Source of the DNA: Calamus simplicifolius | Lineage: Eukaryota > Streptophyta > Magnoliopsida > Arecales > Arecaceae | Direction of reading: 5' to 3' | Length of the DNA: 64,000 nt | NCBI GenBank assembly: GCA_900491605.1 | Contig: UESW01003834.1 | Coordinates: 1,058,688 to 1,122,687, forward strand | Part shown: one piece after another, positions 24,439 to 36,070 of the stretch | How positions within the stretch are numbered: position 1 is the stretch's first letter | How the letters are laid out: every line of letters starts with the position of its first letter | Translations under genes and position numbers: made by a program | Notes under the pieces: generated by a model | The model's database searches: none | Seen by the model: only the letters and a program-made list of their open reading frames with translations | Told to the model about the DNA's origin: nothing

Positions 24439-26120
24439 AAACTACAAAGCATGCAGGAAACCTTATTCTCATACAAAAAATGAGACATGTCATCAACAAA
24501 GCATAATTTCTAGTAAACAAGAAACAACATGTTTTTTAAACAAATAAGGCAACTATTCAGAGAATGCAAACAAATCGAACCCAATTTCCAATCATAATCA
24601 CAAATACAAAAAATGTGCAGAGAAAGGAGGAAGGAAAACCCTGATGTTTAAAAGCCTAAGTTCCAACACATCCATCTCCAAAGAGCACAAAAGGATGACT
24701 TCCAAACCTAAAACAAATTTCCTTGCATGATCCCTGAATGCAACAATGGCAACCTTTTATAAGAAAAAGATCAATCTGTCTCTTAAGCAATGATTTTAAC
24801 ACTTCTAAATCCTGACAACCCACCTTCAGCTTAAAATAAAATCCACCAAAAAAGACCTGTCAAGCATGCAAGGTGACAAATTTCTAAAAACAAAGTTTTT
24901 CCACAAAAATTATTTTTTGGGTGCAAAAAAAAAAAAAAACTTTTCAGAGAGAAAAAAAATGCCATTATTCAGATTCTCAAACATATTTCTACTAAAAAGA
25001 AACCCTTACAATCTAAAGCTGAATATCCAATCATACTCTCAAATTACACAAAATGTGCAAAAACCAGAAACTTCCATCTCTCACTCCACCTGTAAGAGAT
25101 AAAATAAAACACTGATCTTTTGAAACCCTAAATTCTAACACATTTGTCCCCATAGAGCACAAAAAAAGATAAGTTTCGAACCTAAAACAAATTCTCTCAC
25201 AAGTTTTTCGAATGCAACACTGACTGCTTTTTATGGGGAAAAAAAAATCAAACGGTGACTTGAAGGACAACAGTAACGCCCAAGAATTCCTACTGCCTTT
25301 GCATTTAAGAAAATCCAATAAACATTATTTTCTAAAAAAGCATGCAGAAACCAAATTTTCCAGACAAAATAACACATATTTACAACAAAACTAATTCAGA
25401 AACCGAAAAAAAAAAAATCTTGTTTTGAAAGATGTGCCTACTAGAGCAAACTCTCTCTCTCTCGCGTGCAGAGAGCGCTTTCCATTGGTCACCCGACCTC
25501 TGCACAGAAACAGAAAGCGATCGTCTTTAAAACCACCCGAAATTCTGATAAACCCAACCTCAAAGAACGACAAAAGATAAAATGCAACACTGCCGCCTTC
25601 TTATAAGGAAAAGATCAAAGCCATCACCTAAACAACCACATATTAAGACCCAAGATACCAACTTTCAAAAGCCTGACGAAAAAATCCACCAAGAAAACCT
25701 ATGAATTAGCATACAAGAAACCAAAATCTTGCAAACAAGCCGACACCAGACACAGACAAACCCCTTACACACGCAAGAACTCCATATCAGAGATCCAAAG
25801 ATCCAAACTTTCAATCAAGAAACAAGCAAAGATCCATATGCGAGAAGTTAACGCACATCAGAGGGCCAAAGAACTCATCTTGGAGCGATTAGGGCCAGCG
25901 TCGTCTTCCCTCCCCTCCTCCGTCCTCGTCGCCCCCTCGGAACTCAACAAAAGGCTTGCTCCCAGATGCTATTAGATCGGAGAGGGGGCAGCTGCTCGGG
26001 GTTATCCAAAATGGGTGACTTCGGATTTCGGGCGGACGCGAAAAAGGGTGAGCCTTCACCATAACCGAGAGTCTCTCTCCCCTCTCGCGTTCTTTTGCTG
26101 GGTTTTTATCGCCATGCACG

Positions 26121-27750
26121 CATCACACGCCCATGGGTGGAATGGTGGCTTTCCACTTTTGGACATCTGGAAAGTTTATTTGTTTTTATTTGGAAAGGAC
26201 TTGGAAAAGACCGGTCGGTTGCTACGCGCACGGGGAACCAGCCTAGATGTAGCCTACTAAATTTTATTATAATATATTACTATGTGTCATAGATTTTAGG
26301 TTCGACATGCGTCTCGAATCTTAAACTATGGTAGGATATTATAGATTCGGAACTAGATGCTGGTGTAACTGGCGTTACAAAGCTTAGAACCGTCCCAGAT
26401 CTTGGTTGATGAAATTGGTAATATAATAAAATCTATGTAGTTAATGTAATTACAATAGTTTGGTGAGATAACGATCTATATATGTCGAGGTTTAGTAGCT
26501 ACTGTTCATATCTATCCATGGAGTAAGATGTGGAAGCATCCATGGATCTACCGCTGCATGCCATGTTTGGATTGCATGCTTCCTCGTAAAATTATTTGGG
26601 TAATATAAAGTGTTAGAAGCTATGTACGTGAACTTTCGAGACATGGGGTGGTACTGCTACGATCGAAGTTTCTATTCTTCAATTGATTAATCTTATAAAT
26701 TAAAGATTCTTTTCATCAACCTGCTATTTAATTTTATTATTAATTTATGTTTTACTCCTAAGTTTACCTCGTGATATTATTATAATTAAAATATATTTTA
26801 ATTTTTAAACATTCACTCCAAATCTATTTTGATTCTTAAATTTTAATTATTATATTTTAATATTTTTATTGCCAAACTTTTTTCATTATATTTTTTGAAA
26901 ATAAAAATACTTTGCACGATAGGCTCCTTCTTTATTGGTGAGAATTTATCCTCCTTTTCTTTCTTCCAATCTCAAATACTTAAGATAGCAGAAAAAGAAC
27001 TATAAATCAAATTTAATTTCCTTATGTAGAAGTTAGAGAAAGGAAATAAAATTAAATTAAACTTAGATTTGAATAATAATAACTATGAATAATTAAACAC
27101 ATAACTAAATTAGAGAACTTCAATTTCATGTCTTCCAATAAATTCGAGCTTTAACATCACACTAAGTAACCAATTAAATTCAAAATTTTAAGCCACCTAG
27201 GAGAAGAAAAAAAAAAGGCTAATAATATATATCAAGTTTAATACTGGTTTAATCCTCAAACATGTCCTATCTCATTGATAGCCACTTCTATATCTCCATG
27301 CTCCATTGGCACCAATCTTTTCCATTTAAGATCCATGTTAATCAGATAGATATAATCTGATTTTAAACTCTACTTATCACAACATCACTAGTTATAATCT
27401 CATTGATACCCATCTCTTTATCTCCTTGCCCTATTTAGACAGCCTCCACTTTAGACCCTTGAAACATGGCAAAGTATGCACGCTAAAACCATTCTAACAT
27501 TTCTTTAACTACTAATATACTTGCCATCAGAACCTAGTCCTAGAACCCAATTGAAATCCATCCGGGCGGCCTATTTCGTAACAAATGGTCAGAGCTGATC
27601 CAACTTCTAAGAACACCATATAGCAAAAACTTTAGTTAAGGAACCATTTTAAACAACAACTTTCAAAATTACTTAAAGATTGCTTTTTGGGCACAAAAAA
27701 TAGCTTCATCATGTAACAAGTCAGGACCCGAATCCCAATTTTTTTTCTTT
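26121..27750. other. Intergenic, nothing recognised
   Basis: A/T-rich sequence upstream of the IDM1-like gene. I see no coding frame, RNA gene or bounded repeat that I can support. Confidence 0.6.
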
Positions 27751-27751
27751 T

Positions 27752-28097
27752 GGTAGTGTTTGATAGAAAAAATGTTATCCATGAATAAGTGTACGGGATA
27801 GAATTTATCCCTTGGCTATCCCTAGGGATATCCCTTGGCTATCCCATTGATCATATCAAATGCAAAAAGGTAAATCCATGGGATAACCTTTTTTTACTCT
27901 TATTTGAAGGGATAACCAGCTATTCCTGCATTCTCTAGGGAATAAATTGAGGGAATATCCCATGGTTAACCATGGTTAACCATGGATTATCCCTTTGGTT
28001 AACTTTATTCCCTGTTATCCCTTATAGTTATGGCTTTTGGGAATAAGAGGGGATATCCTCTGGATATCCCCTCTTATCCCCTATTTCAAACACTACC
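27752..28097. mobile_element. MITE with GGTAGTGTTTGA termini
   Basis: The left end GGTAGTGTTTGATA is inverted at the right end as TATTTCAAACACTACC. The ~346-bp interior is built from GGGATA/TATCCC motifs and CCATGGTTAACCATGG palindromes, so the whole unit can fold on itself. Both flanks end in ttt, a possible but uninformative 3-bp duplication. The superfamily is unclear; PIF/Harbinger-like or hAT-like are both possible. Confidence 0.6.
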
Positions 28098-28965
28098 TTT
28101 AGAATCTGAGCCCAAGCTCGATTAAAGCTCTGCTTACCTCATCCACAGCAACTCATTTGAATAAAAAATTATGTTGATAGAATTTATTTTTAATTTTTAA
28201 ATTCTTGCACAAAAATAAGTAATATTTAAAATAATTATATCTAATCATTCAATAAAATTTGCTAGCTATTTTCGTATAATTGACAAAAAAAAAATAGTAT
28301 AAAATTTAAAAAATTCATAATGTTTTAAGACTTTTAGATGGGTTTTGGATCATATTTAGGCCGGATTAAGTATTAATACTTTGAGCTTTTCTCGGGCTCA
28401 GGCTTTGAGATGGGTCAAACCTGAAATTTTCTTGTTTGGACTTTTTAGCTTTAAACTCAATCGAACTAAATATGCTTTGGCTTGAAAAAGATCATGTATG
28501 GTGTAACAGGAGCTGCATTACACTCAATGATTGATGTGTAGTGCATATATGCATGCGCATATTAAAAGCGTAAAAAATATTTTTGTTCTTAATACGTGTG
28601 CATGCATGTGTTGCGTACTAATCGTCGGGTATGATATATGCAACCTGCATCTTATATGATACACAAAGACTTTTTCACTTAAGCTTAGTTCATGATCTGG
28701 CTTAAAGTCCGGCTGGGCCATAGGGCTGCAGACCAACCCAAGCCCACATCCAGCCCTGCTCAAGTCCAGTTACGAGTCTGTGGTGACTCACAGGAGCCCA
28801 TTGCCCAGCATCCAAATCCCGGCCTGATGAAGGCCACGCATTTGACGAACAGAAGGCCCAGAAGGGAACCTTGGGAATGTTCACGTCCACTGCTGCGTGT
28901 AGTGGATGGAGGAGATCTTGAGTATGAAGCCAGCGAGGCATTCATATTTCAAATTGGGTTCTAAT

Positions 28966-29665
28966 GTGGCTGTTAGTGCCACGTAGGTGTTAACGAAGTA
29001 GCTCCATTTCTCAGCGGTTTTCACTTTTTCAAGGCAGCTCTTTTTCAAGATAGCTCTTGTTTCAAAATCGGCTTCAGCTGCAGTGCCAGTCTCCACATCA
29101 ACTTCGAACAAGTCGTAGTACCTACGTGTTCCTCCACATGAGTCAGACATATCTATATCTGACCCATACTTTCGATGGGATTAGGCCCACCTACCATCTA
29201 ACCCACATGTCCGGTGAAACCAGGCCCACCTATCGTCTGACCTATGTGCTTGATAGGACCAGATCCACCAACCATCTGATCCGTGTCCGACAAGATCAGG
29301 CTCACCAACTATCTTCAAATTCATGTAATCATCATGAGTTTAGCAGATAGTTTCTCCTACGAAACTTCACGTGGCTAACCCCGACAGAGACTAAGGATCC
29401 ATAAAAAGGATAAGAGAGATCTTAGCAAGGTAACACACTCTTAATACTCAGAGAACATTTCAATCTTTGGGCCCTTCTCTTACGAACTTCTTCAAGTTTA
29501 TGATTGTAAATTTGATCGCTAACATGCTCATCAGAGGGTTTTCATCAAAACTTTCAATACTAAAATTTCTTGCAGGTCCTTTTCGATAAAGAAAGCTTCA
29601 TTAGTAATCCCACGGAGCCTTCTAATGGTCGTCTCCCATGACCGGACGTCAACGGGCTCAAATTT
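28966..29665 (+). repeat. LTR-like remnant with internal minisatellite
   Basis: The segment begins TGTGGCTGTTAGTGCCACG. It has a minisatellite at 29159-29313, a TATA-like CATAAAAAGG near 29399, a start-site-like region with AACACACTCTTAATACTCAG, and TTTCTTGCAGGTCC near the end. This arrangement resembles a Tat-type LTR, perhaps a solo copy. No partner LTR is in the window, and the exact ends are guesses. Confidence 0.35.
29159..29313 (+). repeat. 39-bp minisatellite, four diverged copies
   Basis: Four successive units of 37-41 bp share the pattern TCTGACCC...GATGGGAT(C/T)AGGCCCACCTACCA. Each is diverged by substitutions. Confidence 0.7.
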
Positions 29666-29669
29666 GTAC

Positions 29670-30859
29670 GGTTGTAGTGGAGATGATGATGACTAAACAA
29701 AGGATAGGAGTATGCTGAGTTTGAGTTGCTTCAATCTTTTACATGGATTCAAGAGATTTAAATCTTTTTACGCAATACTACTCAGCTAATAGTTGGAGAC
29801 TAAGAAATCTAAATTCGATCCAGCTTTCATCATGGTCTTGGTGGGGCTGCCATCTGTCCTGATCCTTAAAAAGAAGAAGAAGATGGTGAAGAGTGAATGA
29901 AGCCAATGATATAAGCCTGATGGGCAAGTTATTATGATATGAATGCATCATGGTAGGATGATTAAATGCTTGACATTGAATGGAAGAATTTCTCCCTAGT
30001 GGTGGGGATTTAGTGCTAGCAGTGGTCCAGTATAAGGGCCAATGGTTTATATGAGATCAAAATTTCATCCTTGGTAATTGGGTGCAACACCTGATTTATT
30101 TATTTATTTTGTCTCCCAATAGTTCTACGTACTATATCAACACTTGAGTCAATTCTGACGAGCCATGGGGTGCATCTAATTAAACATGTCTTGAATTGAA
30201 TTGACTTGGGTGAATCACATTAGAGATTACTTCAGAAGAAATCTGAGTTAGGTCTGTCTTCTAGGGTTTAGGTACTACCTTGGATTCTACAATGGACATG
30301 TTTAAGGCTTACCTATAGAGTGGTTTGTAGATAAGCTAGTCCTAATGAACAAATCAGTAACATGTATTAATTAAAGTTCCTTCGTCATCCTTTCAAGATG
30401 CATGTTTTATAAACACCATAACAACAATAGTTAAATCTTAATCTAAAACAAATTAGTTAGCTACATAATTTTTTTTCTTTCATTTGTTTGGTTATAAATC
30501 ATATTTTCAATGAGATGCAAAGATTTCAAATAATTCTTCATTACTTTTATATGATTTTCAATTTATCTCTCTCTCTCTCTTTTGCTTTCATATATATTAA
30601 ATTTCTAAGTTTATATTATAAATATTAAATTATTTAAAATATTTTTTTAATTTATCCACAATTGATATGCCTCTAATTTTTTGTAAACATTGGGCTCGGC
30701 AATTCATGTGTTTCCATGGATCAGAAATCATTTTTGACCAAAAATTAGGTTGAAAGCTCTTAAAGCTTAACTCCAGGGAACCCATCAGGAATGTAAAACA
30801 AGGGGCCAAAGCTTGAGCCTCTTGCAAGGTTCTAGAAGTACAATGATTGGAAGCAGACA
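29670..30859. other. Intergenic, nothing recognised
   Basis: A/T-rich sequence up to the MULE target duplication. The minus-strand frame 30630-30860 is open for 76 codons but matches nothing I know, and it may continue past the MULE at 36,080-36,170. Confidence 0.5.
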
Positions 30860-30868
30860 ATGACTTAG

Positions 30869-30912
30869 GGGAAATTCTATTTGGTCCGCACGTTTTGCTC
30901 AGAAGCCCCTCA
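30869..30912 (+). repeat. MULE left terminal inverted repeat
   Basis: It pairs with 36025-36070. The strongest shared core is AATTCTATTTGG(T/C)CCG, followed by looser similarity down to CCCCTCAT/CCCTCTCAT. The preceding 9 bases are the target duplication atgacttag. Confidence 0.85.
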
Positions 30913-31217
30913 TACCAATTAAAAAAAATGATATATTTGTTCCTAAAATTTTTGGACCAAAATATCTCTTCTTACTCAATAGCCCCCCCCCTCCCCCAAC
31001 GTCCAAACAGCCCCCACACCCCCCGCCAGCCCCTCCCCCATCCCCTGCCCCTCCTCCTGCCTCCCTCACTTCGGATCACCCTTTGATCGTTCGTTTGAAG
31101 GTTGATTAAAGCGACTTCAACCTATAATCGAGCAATGGACAAGCAACTAGTAATTTTTGAAGGTTCTACAGTCGCAAATGTTAGTTTATATCCTCGTCGT
31201 GTTTTTTTTTTTTTCGG

Positions 31218-31452
31218 TTCGTGTATTGTTCGACCTTGTATGGCCGAACAGGTAAAATATGTTCGGCCACACAGGGCCGAACAATGTCAACATGTTCGGC
31301 CCTGGTGGGCCGAATAGCTTTCTTCTGTTTAGCCCTAGTGGGCCGAACAGAAGATTTCTATTTGGCCACTCAGGGCCGAACAACTTTCTTCTGTTCGGCC
31401 ACTCAGGGCCGAACAGAGGCCAATAATTCGGCCCCGTGTGGCCGAATAGAAA
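31218..31452. repeat. Array of GGCCGAAC palindromes, left side of MULE
   Basis: About seven units of 34-38 bp each contain GTTCGGCC, 4-6 spacer bases, then GGGCCGAAC (or close variants). Each unit is itself an inverted repeat. They lie just upstream of the first transposase exon. Confidence 0.9.
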
Positions 31453-31562
31453 GTTTATTCTCTGTTTTTTTTGGATTAATTATGATTAGGGTTTAAAATT
31501 ATTATTTGATCGTGTAGGAGGATGCTTCAACTGAATGCAGCGTGATTGGCTCTGATTGTGTG

Positions 31563-33674
31563 ATGGATTACACAAATGAATTTACAACTTACGAGGTAAA
31601 AAAAATTTAATTGCATTTATTTTCATATTATTTGACTGAGGAATGTTTAAAATTGTCTACTAACATAAAACTATTTATTTTATAGACATTCAAAAGTAGA
31701 GAAGAAATGTGTAATTGGGGTCGGGAAGTCGGAAAGAGGAATGGATTTATCGTTATTATTAAAAAATCCGATACAGGCAGCAATGTTAAGAAACCAAGAA
31801 TTATTTTTTCTTGCGAGAGGATTGGTACTCGCAAAAGTAAACACATCAAGGAAAAGGGATCAAAGACCAGGGCCAGTGGCACTAAGAAGTGTGGATGTCC
31901 TTTTGCCTTAAAAGGAAGAAATTGAACACTGCAGATGATTGGATGTTAATGGTCATGTGCGGTGTACACAATCATCCAGCTGCAAAGCATCTCGAGGGGC
32001 ACTCATATACGGGACGATTATCTAAGAAGGAGACTACAATGCTAGTGGAGATGTCGAAGAGTTTGGTTCGGCCTAAGGACATATTATCTACTTTGAAGCA
32101 AAAGGATGCCCTTAATGTTACGACAATGAAGACAATCTACAATGCACGGCAGAGGTGCAAGGCTGTAGAGATTGTTGGGAGATCTCAGATGCAACATCTT
32201 CTTGGTAAATTATCTGAGTGTAAATATATTGAGCGGCATAGGAATTGCATTAAGTCTGATGCTATGCATGACTTGTTTTGGGCACATCCTAGCAGTATAG
32301 AATTGTTACGTGCATTTCCTCGTGTGTTGATAATGGATTGCACTTACAAGACAAATAGATATCGTCTTCCTCTTTTAGAGATTGTCGGGGTGACATCAAC
32401 TGACATAACATTTTTATTACTTTTGTGTATATGAACTCTGAGCGAGAAGATAACTATACATGGGCATTAAAGAGATTGCGCAGTATCATGGACGCTGATG
32501 CTCTGCCTGAGGTGATAGTCATAGATAGAGACTTGGCTCTATTGAATGCAATTCAGAGGGTATTTTCTACTGCAACACATTTGCTATGTAGATGGCATAT
32601 TAGTAAGAATGTTTTGGCCCAGTGCAAAAAGTTATTTGAAACAAAGGAGAAATGGGATAAGTTTATAATGAGTTGGAATATACTTGTGTTGTCGACTACA
32701 GAAAATGAGTTTAATGATCACTGGACAAAACTCCAGAGAGAGTTTAGTACCTACCCAGATGCTTTACGGTATGTGTCATATACTTGGCTGAGCAAGTACA
32801 AGAAAAGATTTGTCGCAGCATGGACGGACGCATATAGGTACTACGAGAATTTGATAACTAATAGGTATCATAAGGAATTGATAATTTTAAGAAATTTATA
32901 ATTTAATTACGCAATTGTTATCTTACTTTTATTTAATTTTATTTACTTTTCTAGGGCTGAAAGTGCACATGCAAGGCTGAAAAGATAGCTTGGATCAAGC
33001 CAAGGGAATTTTGAATCATCTTGGACAAAAATACATAGCTTGATTGAGTTGCAGCATAGTGACATTAAAGCCTCATTTGAGAAGAGTTTGACGGTTTGCA
33101 ACACGATTTCAAGCCTGCTGAATTCAAAGAACTGCGAGGTTTCATTTCTATAAGTGCATTAAATTATATCCTCGCTCAAGCGAACCGAGCCAATTCAGTT
33201 GGTATTGATGATTCAGTTTGTGGGTGTGCTATTCGGTACACACATGATTTACCATGCACCCATGAGATTGTGCGGTTCAGGATGAAAGGTCAGCCAATTC
33301 CCTTTGATTCCATAGATCCTCTTTGGATAAAACTTGATATGATGCCGGCTTCAAATGTGCAAAGTATTCAGTTGAGCTGTGAACCAGAGTTGGATATAAT
33401 TGCTCGGAAATTCAAACAGTTAGATGGGTCTTCGCAATTGCAGATGTTAAGAAAATTGAGAGAGATTGCTAGTCCAGAAAGTACTTCTCTTGAAGAACCT
33501 ACCAAAAGGATCACTCGTTCACTTGGCCGCGGCCGTGCTTCATTGAAGGTTGATACATCTACCCGCCGTGATCCTTCTGCCTTTGAGTTGATTCTTTCAG
33601 GACAAGATAGTTATTCACCTAGTACGGGCACTCCACCAATGACGCAAGTGCCAAAGAGGCAGCCAATGAAGAAG
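31563..33674 (+). pseudogene. MULE transposase (FAR1/WRKY-GCM1 zinc finger, MULE DDE, SWIM finger), frameshifted
   Basis: Exons are 31563-31595, 31686-32864 and 32955-33674, with canonical GT-AG borders. The order is: a FAR1-type zinc finger (SCERIGTRKS, KKCGCPF, then CGVHNH); a DDE transposase core with first Asp in RVLIMDCTYKTNRYRLPLLE, second Asp in VIVIDRDLALLNAIQ and CRWHISKN, and the Glu in RAESAHARLKR; and a SWIM finger (CGCAIRYTHDLPCTHE). Frameshifts are visible near 31915, 32407 and 33095. In exon 3 a TAG replaces the expected Gln after ARLKR. All three frameshifts are consistent with single-base losses. Together with the stop they prevent a full product as read here. Confidence 0.85.
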
Positions 33675-33705
33675 GTACGAAGCATTTCTTTCACTAAAAA
33701 GGGAC

Positions 33706-33910
33706 AGTGCCGGTATGTGCCGAACGCGTGCTGGTATGTGCCGGCACATGCCGGCAACTTTCGGACCCCGTGCCGGTATGTGCCGGACGCATGCCGGTAT
33801 ATGTGATAACTTCTGGATACTGTGCCGGTATGTGCCGGCACATGCCGGCAACTTCTAGACCCCATGCTGGTATATGCCAGCACATGCCAGTAACTTTCGG
33901 ACCCCATGCC
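33706..33910. repeat. TGCCGGTATGTGCCGGCACATGCCGG-type repeats filling a MULE intron
   Basis: Four diverged units combine TGCCGGTATGTGCCGG with CACATGCCGGCAACTT and (T)CGGACCCC. They occupy most of the 292-bp intron between the transposase and OTU exons. The frames YVP/HIPA read from them are repeat artefacts. Confidence 0.85.
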
Positions 33911-33966
33911 ATTTGTTATTATAAAGTGATTGTTTATCATCTAATTCATTCGTTAATGGTTTGCAG

Positions 33967-34625
33967 GTTTCTCGTTATCGAACTCGGTCATATAAGCCAA
34001 CAATCTATATTGATCAAATTCCAGATGGGTTGAGGCCGTTCATCCAACATATCAAGGATGTTAAAGCTGACGGCAACTGCGGATTTAGAGCAATAGCTGA
34101 CTTGCTAGGATTTGGAGAGGAGGATTGACTCTGTATTAGGAAGGATTTATTACATGACTTGCAATGTCATTCAGAGCACTATCGCGCTTTATTTGCTATC
34201 GAAGGGAGGCTTGAGGAGATTGAGCATGCATTATCATATTTCGATAATGCTCCACCTTATGACCGGTGGATGACTAAGCCGGATATGGGGCACGTTATAG
34301 CGTCCCGCTATAACGTTGTCCTATACCACCTCTCCTTGCAATAATGTCTTACATTTCTACCTCTACGATCGGTGCCTCTTCCTCCTTTATCCCGTAAAGA
34401 TATTGTAGTGGCGTTCGTTAATGGCAATCATTTTATGGAGGTATTACTTAAATAACTTTTAATCATCCTTAAATGACTAATAATTCATTATGTTTACTAA
34501 TTTATATTTTGCAGGTGTTTCTGTTACCAAGTCATCCCGTTCCCTCAATAGCAAGCAATTGGCAAAAACATCATTTACCATGTGCTTCCGGATGGGCTAC
34601 TTCATATGCATCTAGGATTCACTAG
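33967..34625 (+). pseudogene. OTU cysteine-protease domain, C-terminal part of the MULE gene
   Basis: Exon 33967-34440 follows an intron from 33675. Exon 34515-34625 follows a second, short intron. The protein reads VKADGNCGFRAIADLLGFGE, the Asp and Cys box of OTU deubiquitinases, and ends with AFVNGNHFMEVFLLPSHPVP, which holds the catalytic His. The phase is continuous with the transposase exon ending PMKK, so the original product was probably transposase-OTU. A TGA stands where Trp is expected after GEED, and a TAA lies after HLSLQ, so the copy is broken although the Asp/Cys/His residues remain. OTU proteases remove ubiquitin; its role in the element is unknown. Confidence 0.8.
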
Positions 34626-34950
34626 TTCAGACAAACGATCTCGTCGGATGTTATTATTAGTGAGACTATTGAGTTGTAGAGTTAATTTTGTTAGCAACAA
34701 TCAATTTTGTATAATGTTTGACATAGTTATATTAATTCAAAAAAAATTATTCAAATTGAGCCAAAAGGAAGTAAAATTTCATTCAAATTTCAATGTCTTT
34801 TACAAAAAGATACACTATGTGCTAAAAGATACAAAATACATGAGGTACATGTACGTAGAGATATGCTGACCTTGCAACACATGTGCAATTTGCGATATGA
34901 CATCGTACATGTTCATCCCTTGTGACGCAGCTGCCTCCTCCTGATCTATA

Positions 34951-35362
34951 TCAAGTATGCTGATGCAAAGGCCACTCACCTACTTTGGCAGCATGGTTCA
35001 TGCACTTCAGTAGAGTCCGTTCCTGTGAAATGTAAATGGATAACATGAATAACACATAACAACATTGAAATAATACATTAAATAAAATAGGTAGAACAAC
35101 GAACAAATACCTGTTGCCTTCATATGGAGGCTGCAATATGTGTCCTAAAACTCCTAACGATAGAGTCATCCTTAGGACCGCCTGGACAAGGACCATCTGC
35201 ATCATCATCATCAACATCCATAACTAGGATGTCCTCGTCTGTTGTCTTATTTGGGAGCGATGGTGCAACAAAAACCTTAGGAATCTCAATAACCTGAGGC
35301 GCCTGGGTTCTACGTCTTCTGGCAGACGCTGTGGGTCTAACTCGTGAGGGGCCAGCATCCAT
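34951..35362 (-). pseudogene. Truncated plant mobile domain (PMD)-like gene, antisense within the MULE
   Basis: Exon 35362-35111 starts MDAGPSRVRPTASARRRRTQ, continues through an acidic stretch (VMDVDDDDADGPCPGG) and reaches KDDSIVRSFRTHIAASI. Exon 35022-34951 reads ERTLLKCMNHAAKVGEW. The split pattern GGPxDxS...SFxxHIAxxIW / LLKCxNHxxKxxxW is typical of the N terminus of PMD (MAIN/MAIL-like, often labelled phosphatase 7 long form) proteins found in plant transposons. TGA stands at the expected Trp after AASI, and the rest of the domain is missing. Confidence 0.65.
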
Positions 35363-35501
35363 ATCTGGAATATACTTTATAATATACTTGATTATAATTA
35401 TTATACTTTAAAGTCTATATTATTATAATTATAATAATTATAATTATAATAATTATAATTATAATATACTTTATTATAATTATAATTTATAATTTAATTA
35501 T

Positions 35502-35615
35502 TCTGTTCGGCCTGCTGGACCGAACGGAATTCAATCTGTTCGGCCCAGAAGGCCGAATAGAATTCGACAACAGGCCGAACAGAGAATCTCTGTTCGGCCA
35601 ACCAGGGCCGAACAG
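35502..35615. repeat. Array of GGCCGAAC palindromes, right side of MULE
   Basis: Four further units built on the same CTGTTCGGCC...GGCCGAACAG palindrome lie in the right subterminal region. The array is preceded by an (ATAATTATA)n tract at about 35,380-35,500. Confidence 0.9.
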
Positions 35616-36024
35616 AGATCGGGGAGGGTGGAAGGGAGGGGGAGAGATGGCGGAGAGGGGATGGAGCCGTGGAAGGGATGCGGACGCTAGGGAGGGAGGG
35701 GAGCTTGGCTTTAAAAAAAAAACCTATTGAGGGAGGTGGATCGAGTGAGGGAGGGAGGGAGGAAGGGAGACCTTACCTGCTGGAGAAGAAGATCCATTGC
35801 CAGGGAAGCCCGCCGGGGAACGTCGTGAGCGAGAGGGGCACCGTGAGCGAATGCGAGCAGGGGAGCGCAGTCGGATGGGGGGAAGGGGGGACACTGAGTA
35901 ATTTTTGGGGGAGAGGGGCGGCACGGGGGGGTTTTGAAGGGGGAAGGGGTAGTTTAGAAATTTCCTAAATTTAGAGGGGCTAGTGAGTAATTTCGAAGGG
36001 CTACTGAGTAAAAAAAAAAGCTAA

Positions 36025-36070
36025 ATGAGAGGGTTCCTCTGTAAAAACTACGGGCCAAATAGAATTACTC
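36025..36070 (-). repeat. MULE right terminal inverted repeat
   Basis: Inverted partner of 30869-30912, followed by atggcttag (36071-36079), which differs from the left flank at one base. Confidence 0.85.

Larger units (their letters stand above)
23760..26120 (-). other. 5' leader/intron and promoter region of the IDM1-like gene
   Basis: There is no coding frame that I recognise. The stretch is A/T-rich with several poly-A runs and short satellites. From about 25,860 to 26,100 the sequence becomes G/C-richer with CT/TC tracts on the minus strand, which would fit a transcription start and 5' leader. No clear TATA box was identified. A 5' UTR intron is possible given the 2-kb distance to the start codon. 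Confidence 0.35.
30869..36070 (+). mobile_element. MULE (Mutator-like) transposon with transposase, OTU domain and antisense PMD fragment
   Basis: The 5202-bp element starts GGGAAATTCTATTTGGTCCG and ends with the inverted counterpart (CGGGCCAAATAGAATTACTC). The termini pair over about 44 bases with mismatches. It is flanked by atgacttag (30860-30868) and atggcttag (36071-36079), an 8/9 match to a 9-bp duplication as MULEs make. Inside are a FAR1/MuDR-type transposase gene continuing into an OTU domain (plus strand) and a truncated plant-mobile-domain gene (minus strand). Subterminal zones are C-rich on the left and G-rich on the right and carry GGCCGAAC palindromes. Stops and frameshifts suggest it is no longer autonomous. 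Confidence 0.9.

Noticed and set aside
28692..28964. 90-codon ORF with a basic segment, considered as a chromodomain fragment
   Set aside because: No convincing chromodomain residues, and several frames on both strands are equally open in this G/C-richer patch.
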